64,000 nt of DNA, from contig NZ_VDCZ01000007.1 of the NCBI RefSeq assembly GCF_006491645.1, positions 69,015 through 133,014 of the forward strand, in the 5' to 3' direction. The notes below the pieces were generated by a model. It was not told the origin of the DNA. It was given only the letters and a program-made list of their open reading frames with translations, and searched no databases. The stretch's first letter is position 1, and each line of letters starts with the position of its first letter. Positions 1 to 8,145 of this stretch are shown here, piece by piece. Origin of the DNA: Flavobacterium profundi (GTDB taxonomy: Bacteria; Bacteroidota; Bacteroidia; Flavobacteriales; Flavobacteriaceae). The position numbers and the translations under genes are program-made.

Positions 1-341
1 AACAAATATTAATTTTTAAAATAAAACAAAAATGAAAAAAATTCAATTAAACAAAGGATTAAGCTTAAACAAAGAAGCAATTACAAAATTACAAGAAGAT
101 CAATTATCTAATGTAAAAGGAGGAGTTAAAGGATTTACTTGTGCGAATGCTTCCTGTGCAGCATCATGTAACCAAAATTCATGTAACGCTCAAGCAGATC
201 AAATTGCACAATAATTTTTAAAGTAATTAAAACAAATATTAATTTTTAAAATAAAACAAAAATGAAAAAAATTCAATTAAACAAAGGATTAAGCTTAAAC
301 AAAGAAGCAATTACAAAATTACAAGAAGATCAATTATCTAA
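1..341 (+). repeat. Tandem direct repeat containing precursor copies 1 and 2
   Basis: Positions 1-111 and 231-341 are identical; the first mismatch is at 112 versus 342. The repeat covers the A-rich untranslated leader and most of the leader-peptide codons. The period is 230 bp. Because the window begins at the first base of the repeat, further copies could lie upstream. Confidence 0.92.
32..214 (+). CDS. Class I lanthipeptide precursor peptide, copy 1 (LanA-like)
   Basis: This 60-residue peptide has a 31-residue leader ending in Gly30-Gly31, a typical C39-peptidase cleavage site, and matches the Bacteroidota lanthipeptide leader type (LNKEAITKL helix followed by an acidic/Gln stretch and GG). 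The predicted core from Val32 carries four Ser/Thr-Cys pairs: T36-C37, S41-C42, S45-C46 and S50-C51. The modification enzymes and a matching exporter lie directly downstream. The first 111 bases of this repeat unit are identical to the next one 230 bp on, so the two are a recent tandem duplication. The start is set by the shared leader. The ring pattern cannot be read from sequence alone. Confidence 0.9.
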   Translation: MKKIQLNKGLSLNKEAITKLQEDQLSNVKGGVKGFTCANASCAASCNQNSCNAQADQIAQ

Positions 342-447
342 CGTAAAAGGTGGTGTTAGAGGTGTTACTTGTGCTAATGCATCATGTGCTAACTCTTGTA
401 ACCAAAACTCTTGTAATGCTCAAGCAGATCAAGTTTTAGAGCGTTAA
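262..447 (+). CDS. Class I lanthipeptide precursor peptide, copy 2 (LanA-like)
   Basis: This 61-residue precursor has the same 31-residue GG leader as copy 1. Its core differs at a few positions (VRGV instead of VKGF, ANSC instead of AASC) and in the C-terminal tail, which ends VLER. All four Ser/Thr-Cys pairs sit at identical positions (36/37, 41/42, 45/46, 50/51) and the ADQ motif after the last pair is kept. Core codons differ silently from copy 1 more than the leader codons do, so the core has diverged while the leader has stayed the same. A terminator-like hairpin follows at 461-507. Confidence 0.9.
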   Translation: MKKIQLNKGLSLNKEAITKLQEDQLSNVKGGVRGVTCANASCANSCNQNSCNAQADQVLER

Positions 448-460
448 TCATTCAACAAAA

Positions 461-507
461 CATAAAGGGATTTTTGTTTCCTAATCTAAAAATCCCTTAT
501 GTTTTTT
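461..507 (+). terminator. Intrinsic terminator or attenuator between precursors 2 and 3
   Basis: A stem of about 14 bp (461-475 with 488-501, one bulged A) encloses a 12-base loop and is followed by six T (502-507). It lies inside the cluster rather than at its end. It would let the first two precursors be made in excess over the enzymes, with read-through or a separate start serving the rest. Confidence 0.8.
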
Positions 508-530
508 AACCAATTTCAAAAACAAAAGAA

Positions 531-722
531 ATGAAAAAAATTCAATTAAACAAAGGATTAAGTTTGAATAAAGAAGCCATCACTAGACTTCAAGACGTTC
601 AAATGTCAAATTTAAGAGGTGGAGTAAAAAGTATTTCATGTTTACAATTAACATGTAATTCTTCTTGTAACAATGGAACTTGTAATGGTTCTGCAGATCA
701 ACAAGTAAATTTTACCCGCTAA
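531..722 (+). CDS. Class I lanthipeptide precursor peptide, copy 3 (divergent LanA)
   Basis: This 63-residue precursor has a leader nearly identical to copies 1 and 2 (GG at 30-31) but a clearly different core. The Ser/Thr-Cys pairs remain in exact register (S36-C37, T41-C42, S45-C46, T50-C51) although Ser and Thr are swapped. Extra hydroxyl residues S34, S44, S54 and T62 are present; S34 could make a short ring with C37 that copies 1 and 2 cannot make. The ADQ motif follows at 55-57. It lies after the hairpin at 461-507 and 86 bp before the first modification gene. Copy 3 may be the partner of copies 1 and 2 in a multi-component product, which is inference. Confidence 0.88.
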   Translation: MKKIQLNKGLSLNKEAITRLQDVQMSNLRGGVKSISCLQLTCNSSCNNGTCNGSADQQVNFTR

Positions 723-808
723 GTTTTGCAACAAATCACAACTATCCTTCTCTCTTAAAAAGATAAAGGATTTACTATTCCTGGGTTCTCTTATTAAAAT
801 CAAAAATC

Positions 809-1942
809 ATGAAAATAGCGTATCAATTAATTGAAAAAATAGATTCTTTAAATACTGAAGAATTAATAAACGATGGTTTATTATCAGGTAAATTGGGACT
901 TGTATACTATTATTTATCACTTTATAAACACTTTAAAGAAGATAAATATTTGCAAAAAATCCAGGCTACTCTTGAAACTATTTTTTCAAATATTGAAAAC
1001 GAACAATCTCACTTAGTGTTGTCTTCTTCATTAGAAGATGGATTGAGTGGTTTAGGATACATATTAAGCTTGCTCATCGAAGAACACATCTTAGATCAGC
1101 AAGATTATACAGAAGAAATAGAGCAAATCAATACGATGGCTTTTCAGGAAGCCATGCAATTATTAGAGGCTCAAAATTATGATTTTATAAGAGGACCATT
1201 TGGAATATTATATTATTTAAATCACGTAAAAGCAACCGTTTATGTAGATGAAATTCTACAAAAGATACAAGAAAAATGTGATGAAGATGCCTCTTTTTTA
1301 TTCTATAATAATGACACCTACATAGAAGGAATTCATATTGGATATGCTCATGGTTTATGTGCTATCGTAAAAGTTTTAAATGATATTGAGAATGAAAAGG
1401 CTACTAGTATTACCACAAAAATATTAAATAAATTAGTTGATTATATCAATGAAAATGAGGTTTTTATAAACCAAAAAAGATATTTCTTACCGAGAAGCAT
1501 TCATAATTCAACTGAATTTCCAAATGGGTTAAATTTTAGAGCCGTATTAGCCTGGTCGAACAGCGATGTGAATTTTTCAACACTTATTTATTCGCTTAAA
1601 AAGGAATTGGTTAACCCAAAATTACTAAAAATGGCAGATGAAATTGCCCTAACAAGCCTAGACAGAATCGATGCCAGTTCAACTCGAGTATGGGATCATC
1701 GATTTTATTATGGCAGCTCTGGAGTATTAAAAAGCTATAACTACTTATATACAAAAACAGGAAACCCAAAATTTAAAGAAGCTTCCGAATTTTGGTATCA
1801 GCAAACGCTACATTATTTAGAAAACAATACCATAACAGAACATCCTTTAGATTTTATAAATAATCTTCCAGCTACTACGCTAACGCTTTTGGAGTTTGAA
1901 GAACAAAAAAATACGAACTGGTCAAATATTGTATTATTATGA
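809..1942 (+). CDS. LanC-like protein lacking zinc ligands (first of two)
   Basis: This 377-residue protein has the repeated Gly-rich segments of the LanC alpha/alpha barrel: GLSGLGYIL near 78-86, GYAHG at 178-182 and YGSSGVL at 301-307. LanC cyclases use a Zn2+ ion to activate precursor Cys thiols for addition to Dha/Dhb. The canonical ligands are a Cys in a WC-x-G motif and a Cys-His pair in CHG-x-x-G. Here the first site reads Trp249-Ser250 and the second Tyr300-Tyr301-Gly302, so all three ligands are absent. It may be a non-zinc cyclase, a structural partner of the second LanC-like protein (8146-9327), or a leader-binding protein. Its stop overlaps the start of the next gene (ATGA), so translation is probably coupled. 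Confidence 0.85.
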   Translation: MKIAYQLIEKIDSLNTEELINDGLLSGKLGLVYYYLSLYKHFKEDKYLQKIQATLETIFSNIENEQSHLVLSSSLEDGLSGLGYILSLLIEEHILDQQDYTEEIEQINTMAFQEAMQLLEAQNYDFIRGPFGILYYLNHVKATVYVDEILQKIQEKCDEDASFLFYNNDTYIEGIHIGYAHGLCAIVKVLNDIENEKATSITTKILNKLVDYINENEVFINQKRYFLPRSIHNSTEFPNGLNFRAVLAWSNSDVNFSTLIYSLKKELVNPKLLKMADEIALTSLDRIDASSTRVWDHRFYYGSSGVLKSYNYLYTKTGNPKFKEASEFWYQQTLHYLENNTITEHPLDFINNLPATTLTLLEFEEQKNTNWSNIVLL

Positions 1943-2883
1943 GAAATGAAGAAATTAAAATTGGACTTTTAGAGTTTGGGATAAGCGATCAAAAAAACTC
2001 TATTCATGGATTAGAAGACATCTTTTCCTATGCAAGTACAGCTGATGAAATTGGATATTCAAGATTTTGGATTTCTGAACACCATCGATCGAATCCACTC
2101 CACCCTTACAATAATCCTGAAATTTTAATTTCTTTAATTGCAGGAATGACAAATACAATACGAGTGGGATCAGCAGGGTCATTAATAGGATATTATTCTC
2201 CTTATTCTTTGGTCCAAAACTATAAATTATTAAATAATATTTATAACGATAGAATCGACTTTGGTTTGTCTAAAGGAAGACCGGAACATTCTCATTTGCA
2301 TAATTATTTCAATTTGGATAATCCAACTTTCGAAAACAGAAATTACATGAGTAATCTGGAAAGTATTTGTGATTTACTTCAAAATGAAGAAGAAAATTTT
2401 GAAAAGAAAAATATTGTAATTCCACCTTTTAAAGGAGTATCACCTTCTCTTTGGTATTTATCTAACAGTTATAGAATGCGAGATATGGCGGTTCAAAAGA
2501 AACTAAACATCTGTAGGTCTTTACTACATGGATTAGACGTTTTTGATTTTGATCCTGATATCGAAGGACTTACAAAATATAGAGAAGATTTTTACGCAAC
2601 ACATCATGAATATCCTGAAGTAGCACTAGCGATTGCTGTTTCTTTTACAGATTCTCCTGAAAAACTACTGGAAAAAGAAAAAGAAATAACCAACATCAAA
2701 GAAGGAATAAAAGTACTTTCAGTTACAGAGGATAATTTCCTGGAAACCCTAGAAAACCTTCAGCAAAAATACCAAGTAGATGAATTTATTATTTATGATA
2801 CAGAGTATAATTTGGAGAAAAAGATAAAGCACCTAAAAATCATGAAAGAAGCGGTTTCTTCTAAACTTTTAAAAATCTATTAA
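1939..2883 (+). CDS. Luciferase-like monooxygenase family flavin oxidoreductase in the lanthipeptide operon
   Basis: This 314-residue protein belongs to the luciferase-like (LLM) TIM-barrel superfamily: it starts with a beta-strand then GLEDIFSYASTADEIGY, has the WISEHH motif near residue 45, and the IRVGSAGSL strand near 76. These enzymes use FMN or F420. In other lanthipeptide loci, LanJC enzymes of this superfamily reduce dehydroalanine to D-alanine, so a similar tailoring step is the best guess here, but an oxidation is also possible. It overlaps the upstream LanC-like gene by 4 nt and is 1 nt from the dehydratase gene, so it is firmly inside the operon. Substrate and cofactor are not determined by sequence. 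Confidence 0.85.
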   Translation: MRNEEIKIGLLEFGISDQKNSIHGLEDIFSYASTADEIGYSRFWISEHHRSNPLHPYNNPEILISLIAGMTNTIRVGSAGSLIGYYSPYSLVQNYKLLNNIYNDRIDFGLSKGRPEHSHLHNYFNLDNPTFENRNYMSNLESICDLLQNEEENFEKKNIVIPPFKGVSPSLWYLSNSYRMRDMAVQKKLNICRSLLHGLDVFDFDPDIEGLTKYREDFYATHHEYPEVALAIAVSFTDSPEKLLEKEKEITNIKEGIKVLSVTEDNFLETLENLQQKYQVDEFIIYDTEYNLEKKIKHLKIMKEAVSSKLLKIY

Positions 2884-2884
2884 A

Positions 2885-5800
2885 ATGAAAAACATTAGCA
2901 TATTTCCCAATAAAATAGTTCGAATACCTTTCTTTTCATTAAATGAATATAAAGCGATTCCAACAGAAGTAAAGGAGTTAAATGCCTTTATCGATGCCCT
3001 GTTTTATCATGAAAAATTTTCAGAAGCGGTGTATTTGGCATCACCTGTTTTACATGAAGAGTGGGAAAAAATAGTTGAATCAGACAAAGAAAGAGGTAAA
3101 ATCAATGAATCCATTCTAAAATATTACTTAAGAGCAATTTCGAATACGGTTCCTTTTGGATTGTTTACTTCTTATTCAATATTGGAAGACGAACCTAAAG
3201 AATCAAATATAAAAGAATATGAAAGGTTTTCTAATCTTGATATGGAATACTTATTGAAATTGTTACATTTTCTGAATCAAGATTCGATCATAAAAAACGC
3301 TGTCACTTACAGAAAGAATAATTCTATTTACAAAGTAGGTGAAAAATATAGATACATTGAACCCAAATACGCCAACGATAAAATCAGCTATACTTTAGCT
3401 TCTATTGATAGTGATGAATTAATGGATTATTTATTGCAAGACGATAGAGAAGAAATTTCACTAGCAGCACTTAAAGATGAAATTTTAAATCTTGTGGAAG
3501 GTGTAACTGAAGATGAGGTGACAGCTTACTTAGATGAATTAATTCAATCTGGAATTTATCTTTCTTCTCTAGAAGTATGTTTAAACCAACCTCAATTTAT
3601 TCAGCAAATAGTTGGTTTTTACGAAAAAAATAAAGCTCAAATTGACACGAAAGATTCGTTAAAAAATATTTTTGAAGCCTTACGAAATGTAGATACAGCT
3701 TTAAATCAATTAGATAATAATGTTTTTAATTCTAAAGCCATTTATGATACTGTTTTTTCTGAATTGAATAAGATTGGTATTCCTTACGAACAAAAATATG
3801 TAATTAATTCCAACCTAAAACGCAATAATGTTGTGCCAAATGAAAAGGATATTAATCAAAGATTGCAACAATTTTTAAGCAAATTATCTAAAATTTCTCA
3901 TAGTAAAATTAAGCGTTTGAATAATTTGGAAATTTTCAAACAAAATTTTTACAATCGATATGAAGATCAAGAGGTAAAACTTATGGATGCTTTAGATAAT
4001 GAGTTAGGAATAGGATACTTATCGCAATATAATGAAGACGTTTTATTCTCTGATCTTTTAGACGATATTACTATTGCTCCACAGAAAAAAGGAGTTACTG
4101 ATAGAAAAATTGAACCTCAAATTAATAATTTTTGGTTGAATTTAATCATGGAAAATGCTGATAAAAGAGCAATTGATTTGGATAAAGTATCTCTAGATGT
4201 ATATCAAAATGAAAAACCAATAAAAAATGGTGCTTTTTCAATCGCGTATACTTATGCAAATGATAAAATCTATTTAAAATATGCTTCAGGTGCAACCGCA
4301 ACCAACCTAATTGGTCGTTTTGGAAATAATGACTCACAAATGCAAAAAGTAATTGATGAAATTACCACTTTTGAGCAAACCGTAAATAAAGATAGAATCA
4401 CCGCAGAAATCATCCATTTGCCTTCGAATCGAACAGGAAATGTATTAATTAGAAATGTAGATAGAGAAGCAGAAATTAGTTTAATTTCTAAACCCTCTGG
4501 AAAGCGAAAAGTAATAGATATTAATGATTTATACCTTAGCATAAAAAACAATAGAATTGTCTTACGTTCTGGAAAATATAAAAAAGAAGTAATTCCCTAT
4601 TTAAGTTCGGCTCAAAATTTTCATTTCAACTCATTACCAGCCTATCATTTATTATGTGATTTACAAATTCAAGATCGATACATCGATTACTCCATTAATT
4701 TTGGAGGTTTTAATATTGATGATTTAGATTATTGTCCGCGATTGGTTTTTGGAGATAAATTGGTAGTTAGAAATGCACAATGGCGTTTGAAAAAAGAAAA
4801 CTACAAGTCGATAGAAGGTTTGCAAAATCATTTAGAAACGTTACAAGTACCTCAATTTGTTTATATCGTTGAAAGTACGGAAGAAAAAATGATTATCGAC
4901 ACAAAAAACCCAGTAACTCTTGCTGTTTTATGGAATGAAATAAAAAAGAACGGTTTTGTACAAATTTCAGAATGTGTGTATGATTTAAATAAAGAGAATG
5001 AAGTGGCTAATGAAAACATTGCTTTTGTAAAATCACAAAGAAGTGCCAATGTTTTAGATACAATTTGGAATTTTTCTGATAAAGAGAATCAAAATGTAGA
5101 AAGAGCTTTTATCTATGGCGATGAATGGATGTACTTTAAACTCTATACGGGTCGCGTAATTTCAGATGTTATTTTAACGGAAAACATACAGAAAATTGTG
5201 ACGACTTTGACCGAACAAAAAATCATAGACAAATGGTTTTTTATCCGATACACTGACCCTGATTTTCACCTAAGAGTGCGGTTGCATTTAACGGACAGTA
5301 AAAACTATGATATGGTAACCAAAGTAATCCATCAAGAGTTAAAAACATTAGTAAATGAAGGAAAAGTTTGGAAGTTAGATGTTTCCACCTATAAAAGGGA
5401 AATTGAAAGATATCATTGGAAAAATATCGACAATTCGGAAAATATTTTTTCAATTGATTCCGATTTTACACTGAAATTAATGCGATACCTCAAAGAAGCA
5501 AATGAAAACCGTACGTGGTTGTTTATTTTGAAATCGATAGACGATTTTTTCAATGCATTCCAAATTTCTCTTGAAGAAAGACATCAAATCATAGAAAAAA
5601 TGTATCACAGCTTTTGGGTAGAACATGGTGAAGTAAAATCGGTAAGAAAAGACATTAATGCAAAATTTAGAAAACATACAGAAGAACTTACTCATTTATT
5701 CCATGAAACACCTGCCGATTTGCAAGAACTGTATCAAGAGCGATTGTCACAATTAACTAAAATTCAGTTTGTAGATGAGGTAACTACTAATATGACAGAT

Positions 5801-5959
5801 TTACTATGGAGTTATATTCATATGCATGTCAATCGATTTATTCCTGCGCATCCAAGATCACATGAGTTAATTATGTATGGAATTTTAGAGCGTTTTTACA
5901 GCAAAGAAATTGGAATGAAAAAGTATAACCAAAAACTAGTTACAGATGAAGCTTATTAG
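2885..5959 (+). CDS. lanB: LanB lanthipeptide dehydratase, full length with both domains
   Basis: LanB enzymes dehydrate Ser and Thr of the precursor core using Glu-tRNA, by glutamylation then elimination, in the cytosol. The 1024-residue length matches an undivided LanB. The N-terminal glutamylation domain shows the family motif TVPFGLFTSY near residue 90 (usually PTPFGLFAG) and PRLVFG near 617. The C-terminal elimination/thiopeptide-type domain starts near residue 740 and includes FFIRYTDPDFHLRVRLHL near 784-801. Some Bacteroidota clusters split LanB into two proteins; this one does not. The end overlaps the exporter gene by 14 nt. It is the only dehydratase in the window, so it presumably acts on all three precursors. 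Confidence 0.93.
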   Translation: MKNISIFPNKIVRIPFFSLNEYKAIPTEVKELNAFIDALFYHEKFSEAVYLASPVLHEEWEKIVESDKERGKINESILKYYLRAISNTVPFGLFTSYSILEDEPKESNIKEYERFSNLDMEYLLKLLHFLNQDSIIKNAVTYRKNNSIYKVGEKYRYIEPKYANDKISYTLASIDSDELMDYLLQDDREEISLAALKDEILNLVEGVTEDEVTAYLDELIQSGIYLSSLEVCLNQPQFIQQIVGFYEKNKAQIDTKDSLKNIFEALRNVDTALNQLDNNVFNSKAIYDTVFSELNKIGIPYEQKYVINSNLKRNNVVPNEKDINQRLQQFLSKLSKISHSKIKRLNNLEIFKQNFYNRYEDQEVKLMDALDNELGIGYLSQYNEDVLFSDLLDDITIAPQKKGVTDRKIEPQINNFWLNLIMENADKRAIDLDKVSLDVYQNEKPIKNGAFSIAYTYANDKIYLKYASGATATNLIGRFGNNDSQMQKVIDEITTFEQTVNKDRITAEIIHLPSNRTGNVLIRNVDREAEISLISKPSGKRKVIDINDLYLSIKNNRIVLRSGKYKKEVIPYLSSAQNFHFNSLPAYHLLCDLQIQDRYIDYSINFGGFNIDDLDYCPRLVFGDKLVVRNAQWRLKKENYKSIEGLQNHLETLQVPQFVYIVESTEEKMIIDTKNPVTLAVLWNEIKKNGFVQISECVYDLNKENEVANENIAFVKSQRSANVLDTIWNFSDKENQNVERAFIYGDEWMYFKLYTGRVISDVILTENIQKIVTTLTEQKIIDKWFFIRYTDPDFHLRVRLHLTDSKNYDMVTKVIHQELKTLVNEGKVWKLDVSTYKREIERYHWKNIDNSENIFSIDSDFTLKLMRYLKEANENRTWLFILKSIDDFFNAFQISLEERHQIIEKMYHSFWVEHGEVKSVRKDINAKFRKHTEELTHLFHETPADLQELYQERLSQLTKIQFVDEVTTNMTDLLWSYIHMHVNRFIPAHPRSHELIMYGILERFYSKEIGMKKYNQKLVTDEAY

Positions 5960-8144
5960 ACAATATGATAAAATGGATTGTGGACCTTCTTGTTTAGGAA
6001 TGGTTGCCAATTCTTACGGAAAAGAAATTTCATTAAATTATTTAAGAGAAAAATGTCATATTACCAAAGAAGGAGTCTCTTTGCTAGGAATTGATGAAGC
6101 AGCTACCGAACTTGGTTTTGAAACCTTCTCTGCAAGCTTAGATATAGAGGAATTAAAAAAAGTAGAAGACTATAATTTTCCTTGTATTCTTCATTGGAAC
6201 AACAACCATTTTGTAGTCCTCAAAGGATATGGAAGGAAAGGCTTTTTTAGCAGACAAAAGAAATGGCAAATTGCCGATCCAGGACACGGATTTATCGATT
6301 TAAACGACCAAAAATTTAAAAAATCATGGTTAGGTGAAAATGAAACCGGAATTGCCTTTTTTCTAAAACCAAAAGAGAAATTCTTTAAAACCGAATTCAA
6401 GCAACCTGAAAAAATATCATTAAACTTCTTTTTGAAATACTTTGTTTCGCATAAAAAGAAGCTGGGACTTGTTTTTATTTTGATGTTATTAGGAAGTTTA
6501 ATCAACATGATTTTTCCTTTCCTTACGCAGTTTTTAATTGATAAAGGAATATCGAACAAAGATATCAATTACATTCAATTGATTCTTTTTTCACAATTGA
6601 GTTTGTATCTAGGAGCCATAATTATAGAAATTTTCCGAAACTGGTCGCTTCTAATTGTGGGTACCAAAATCAGTATCAAAATTATATCGGAGTTTTTAAC
6701 CAAAATTTTGGAGTTGCCGTTACGTTTTTTTGATTCCAAATTAATTGGTGATTTTCAGCAAAGAATACAAGATAATGATAGAATTGAATATTTTTTAACC
6801 TCTCAATCTATTGCTACGTTCTTTTCAACCATTACCTTTTCGGTGTTTTTTATTGTATTAGCATACTATAATCCTAAAGTACTTTTAATCTATGTTTCAT
6901 TAACGGTTTTATCTCTTTTGTGGTCCAACTATTTTTTGAAGAAAAGAAAGATACTAGATTATCATCGTTTTGTAGAAAACAGCAACAATCAAGAAACGAT
7001 TTATGAAATTTTAAATGGCGTTTCTGAAATGAAACTGAATAATTTCGAAGAACACAAATGCAATCAATGGAAAGAAGTACAAAATAGATTGTTTAAAATT
7101 AATCTTAAAATCCTGAAATTAGACCAAATTCAAAGTTCTGGATTCAATTTTATCAATCACATTAAAAATATCTGTGTTTCTTTTTATACAGCTGTTTTAG
7201 TTGTGCAAGGAGATATGTCACTAGGTGTTTTATTGAGTGTTTCTTATATTATTGGAATGATGAATTCACCAGTAGATCAATTGGTTTCTTTCTTAAAATC
7301 TTTGCAGGATGCTAAATTGAGTTTAGCACGATTGAATGAAGTTCAAACCGAACAAGCAGAAGAAAAGGAAAACTATGCCAATTTAGAATTAAAAAGTGCA
7401 CTTCATTCAGGAGTTAAATTAAGTAATGTTTCTTTTCAATATGAAGGACCAAGATCACCTTTTGTATTAAAAAATATCGACATGTATATTCCAGATGGGA
7501 AAATTACTGCGATAGTAGGTGCTTCCGGTAGCGGAAAAACCACTTTAATGAAAATGTTACTGCGCTTTTATGATTCCATAACAGGACATATTAGTTTTAA
7601 TGGTCAGAATATTTTAAATCTATCACCAAAAGATTTACGAAAAAATTGTGGGGTTGTAATGCAAGACGGTTTCATTTTTTCAGATTCCATTAAAAGGAAT
7701 ATTGCTACAGCAGATGAAGAAATAGATTATGACAGGTTAAAAAAAGCCGCTCAAATTGCCAATATTGAAGAGTATATCGAATCGTTACCATTGAAATATG
7801 ACACCAAAATTGGTGCTTCGGGCAGTGGTCTTTCTGGAGGTCAAAAGCAAAGAATCTTAATCGCAAGAGCCGTTTACAAAAATCCACATTATGTTTTCTT
7901 TGACGAAGCTACTTCAGCTTTAGATGCAGAAAATGAGAAGATAATTCACGACAATTTATTCGATTTTTTCAAAGGAAAAACAGTGGTAATCATTGCCCAC
8001 AGATTAAGTACCGTAAAACATGCCGATCAAATTGTAGTTCTGAAAAAAGGAGAAATTAGCGAAGTGGGAAGTCATGCACAATTAGTAGAAAGAAAAGGAG
8101 ATTATTTTAGTTTAGTAAAAAACCAATTAGAATTAGGAAGTTAA
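5946..8144 (+). CDS. lanT: Peptidase-containing ABC exporter (C39 domain, PCAT/LanT type)
   Basis: This 732-residue half-transporter should remove the GG leader and export the modified peptides across the inner membrane. The N-terminal C39 peptidase has Gln6, catalytic Cys12 (DCGPSC), His88 (NNNHFVV) and Asp111 (ADPGHG), so the triad is intact. A transmembrane ABC domain covers about residues 160-450. The nucleotide-binding domain has Walker A GASGSGKTT near 524-532, signature LSGGQKQR near 628, Walker B FFDEATSALD and the switch His in IIAHRLST. It overlaps lanB by 14 nt and lies 1 nt before the second lanC-like gene. No HlyD or outer-membrane factor gene is in the window. Confidence 0.95.
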   Translation: MKLIRQYDKMDCGPSCLGMVANSYGKEISLNYLREKCHITKEGVSLLGIDEAATELGFETFSASLDIEELKKVEDYNFPCILHWNNNHFVVLKGYGRKGFFSRQKKWQIADPGHGFIDLNDQKFKKSWLGENETGIAFFLKPKEKFFKTEFKQPEKISLNFFLKYFVSHKKKLGLVFILMLLGSLINMIFPFLTQFLIDKGISNKDINYIQLILFSQLSLYLGAIIIEIFRNWSLLIVGTKISIKIISEFLTKILELPLRFFDSKLIGDFQQRIQDNDRIEYFLTSQSIATFFSTITFSVFFIVLAYYNPKVLLIYVSLTVLSLLWSNYFLKKRKILDYHRFVENSNNQETIYEILNGVSEMKLNNFEEHKCNQWKEVQNRLFKINLKILKLDQIQSSGFNFINHIKNICVSFYTAVLVVQGDMSLGVLLSVSYIIGMMNSPVDQLVSFLKSLQDAKLSLARLNEVQTEQAEEKENYANLELKSALHSGVKLSNVSFQYEGPRSPFVLKNIDMYIPDGKITAIVGASGSGKTTLMKMLLRFYDSITGHISFNGQNILNLSPKDLRKNCGVVMQDGFIFSDSIKRNIATADEEIDYDRLKKAAQIANIEEYIESLPLKYDTKIGASGSGLSGGQKQRILIARAVYKNPHYVFFDEATSALDAENEKIIHDNLFDFFKGKTVVIIAHRLSTVKHADQIVVLKKGEISEVGSHAQLVERKGDYFSLVKNQLELGS

Positions 8145-8145
8145 C

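Noticed and set aside
809-1942. Cys184 of the first LanC-like protein as a replacement zinc ligand
   Set aside because: It lies in the GYAHGLC repeat, which in known LanC folds is not part of the zinc site; kept only as something to check in a structure model.
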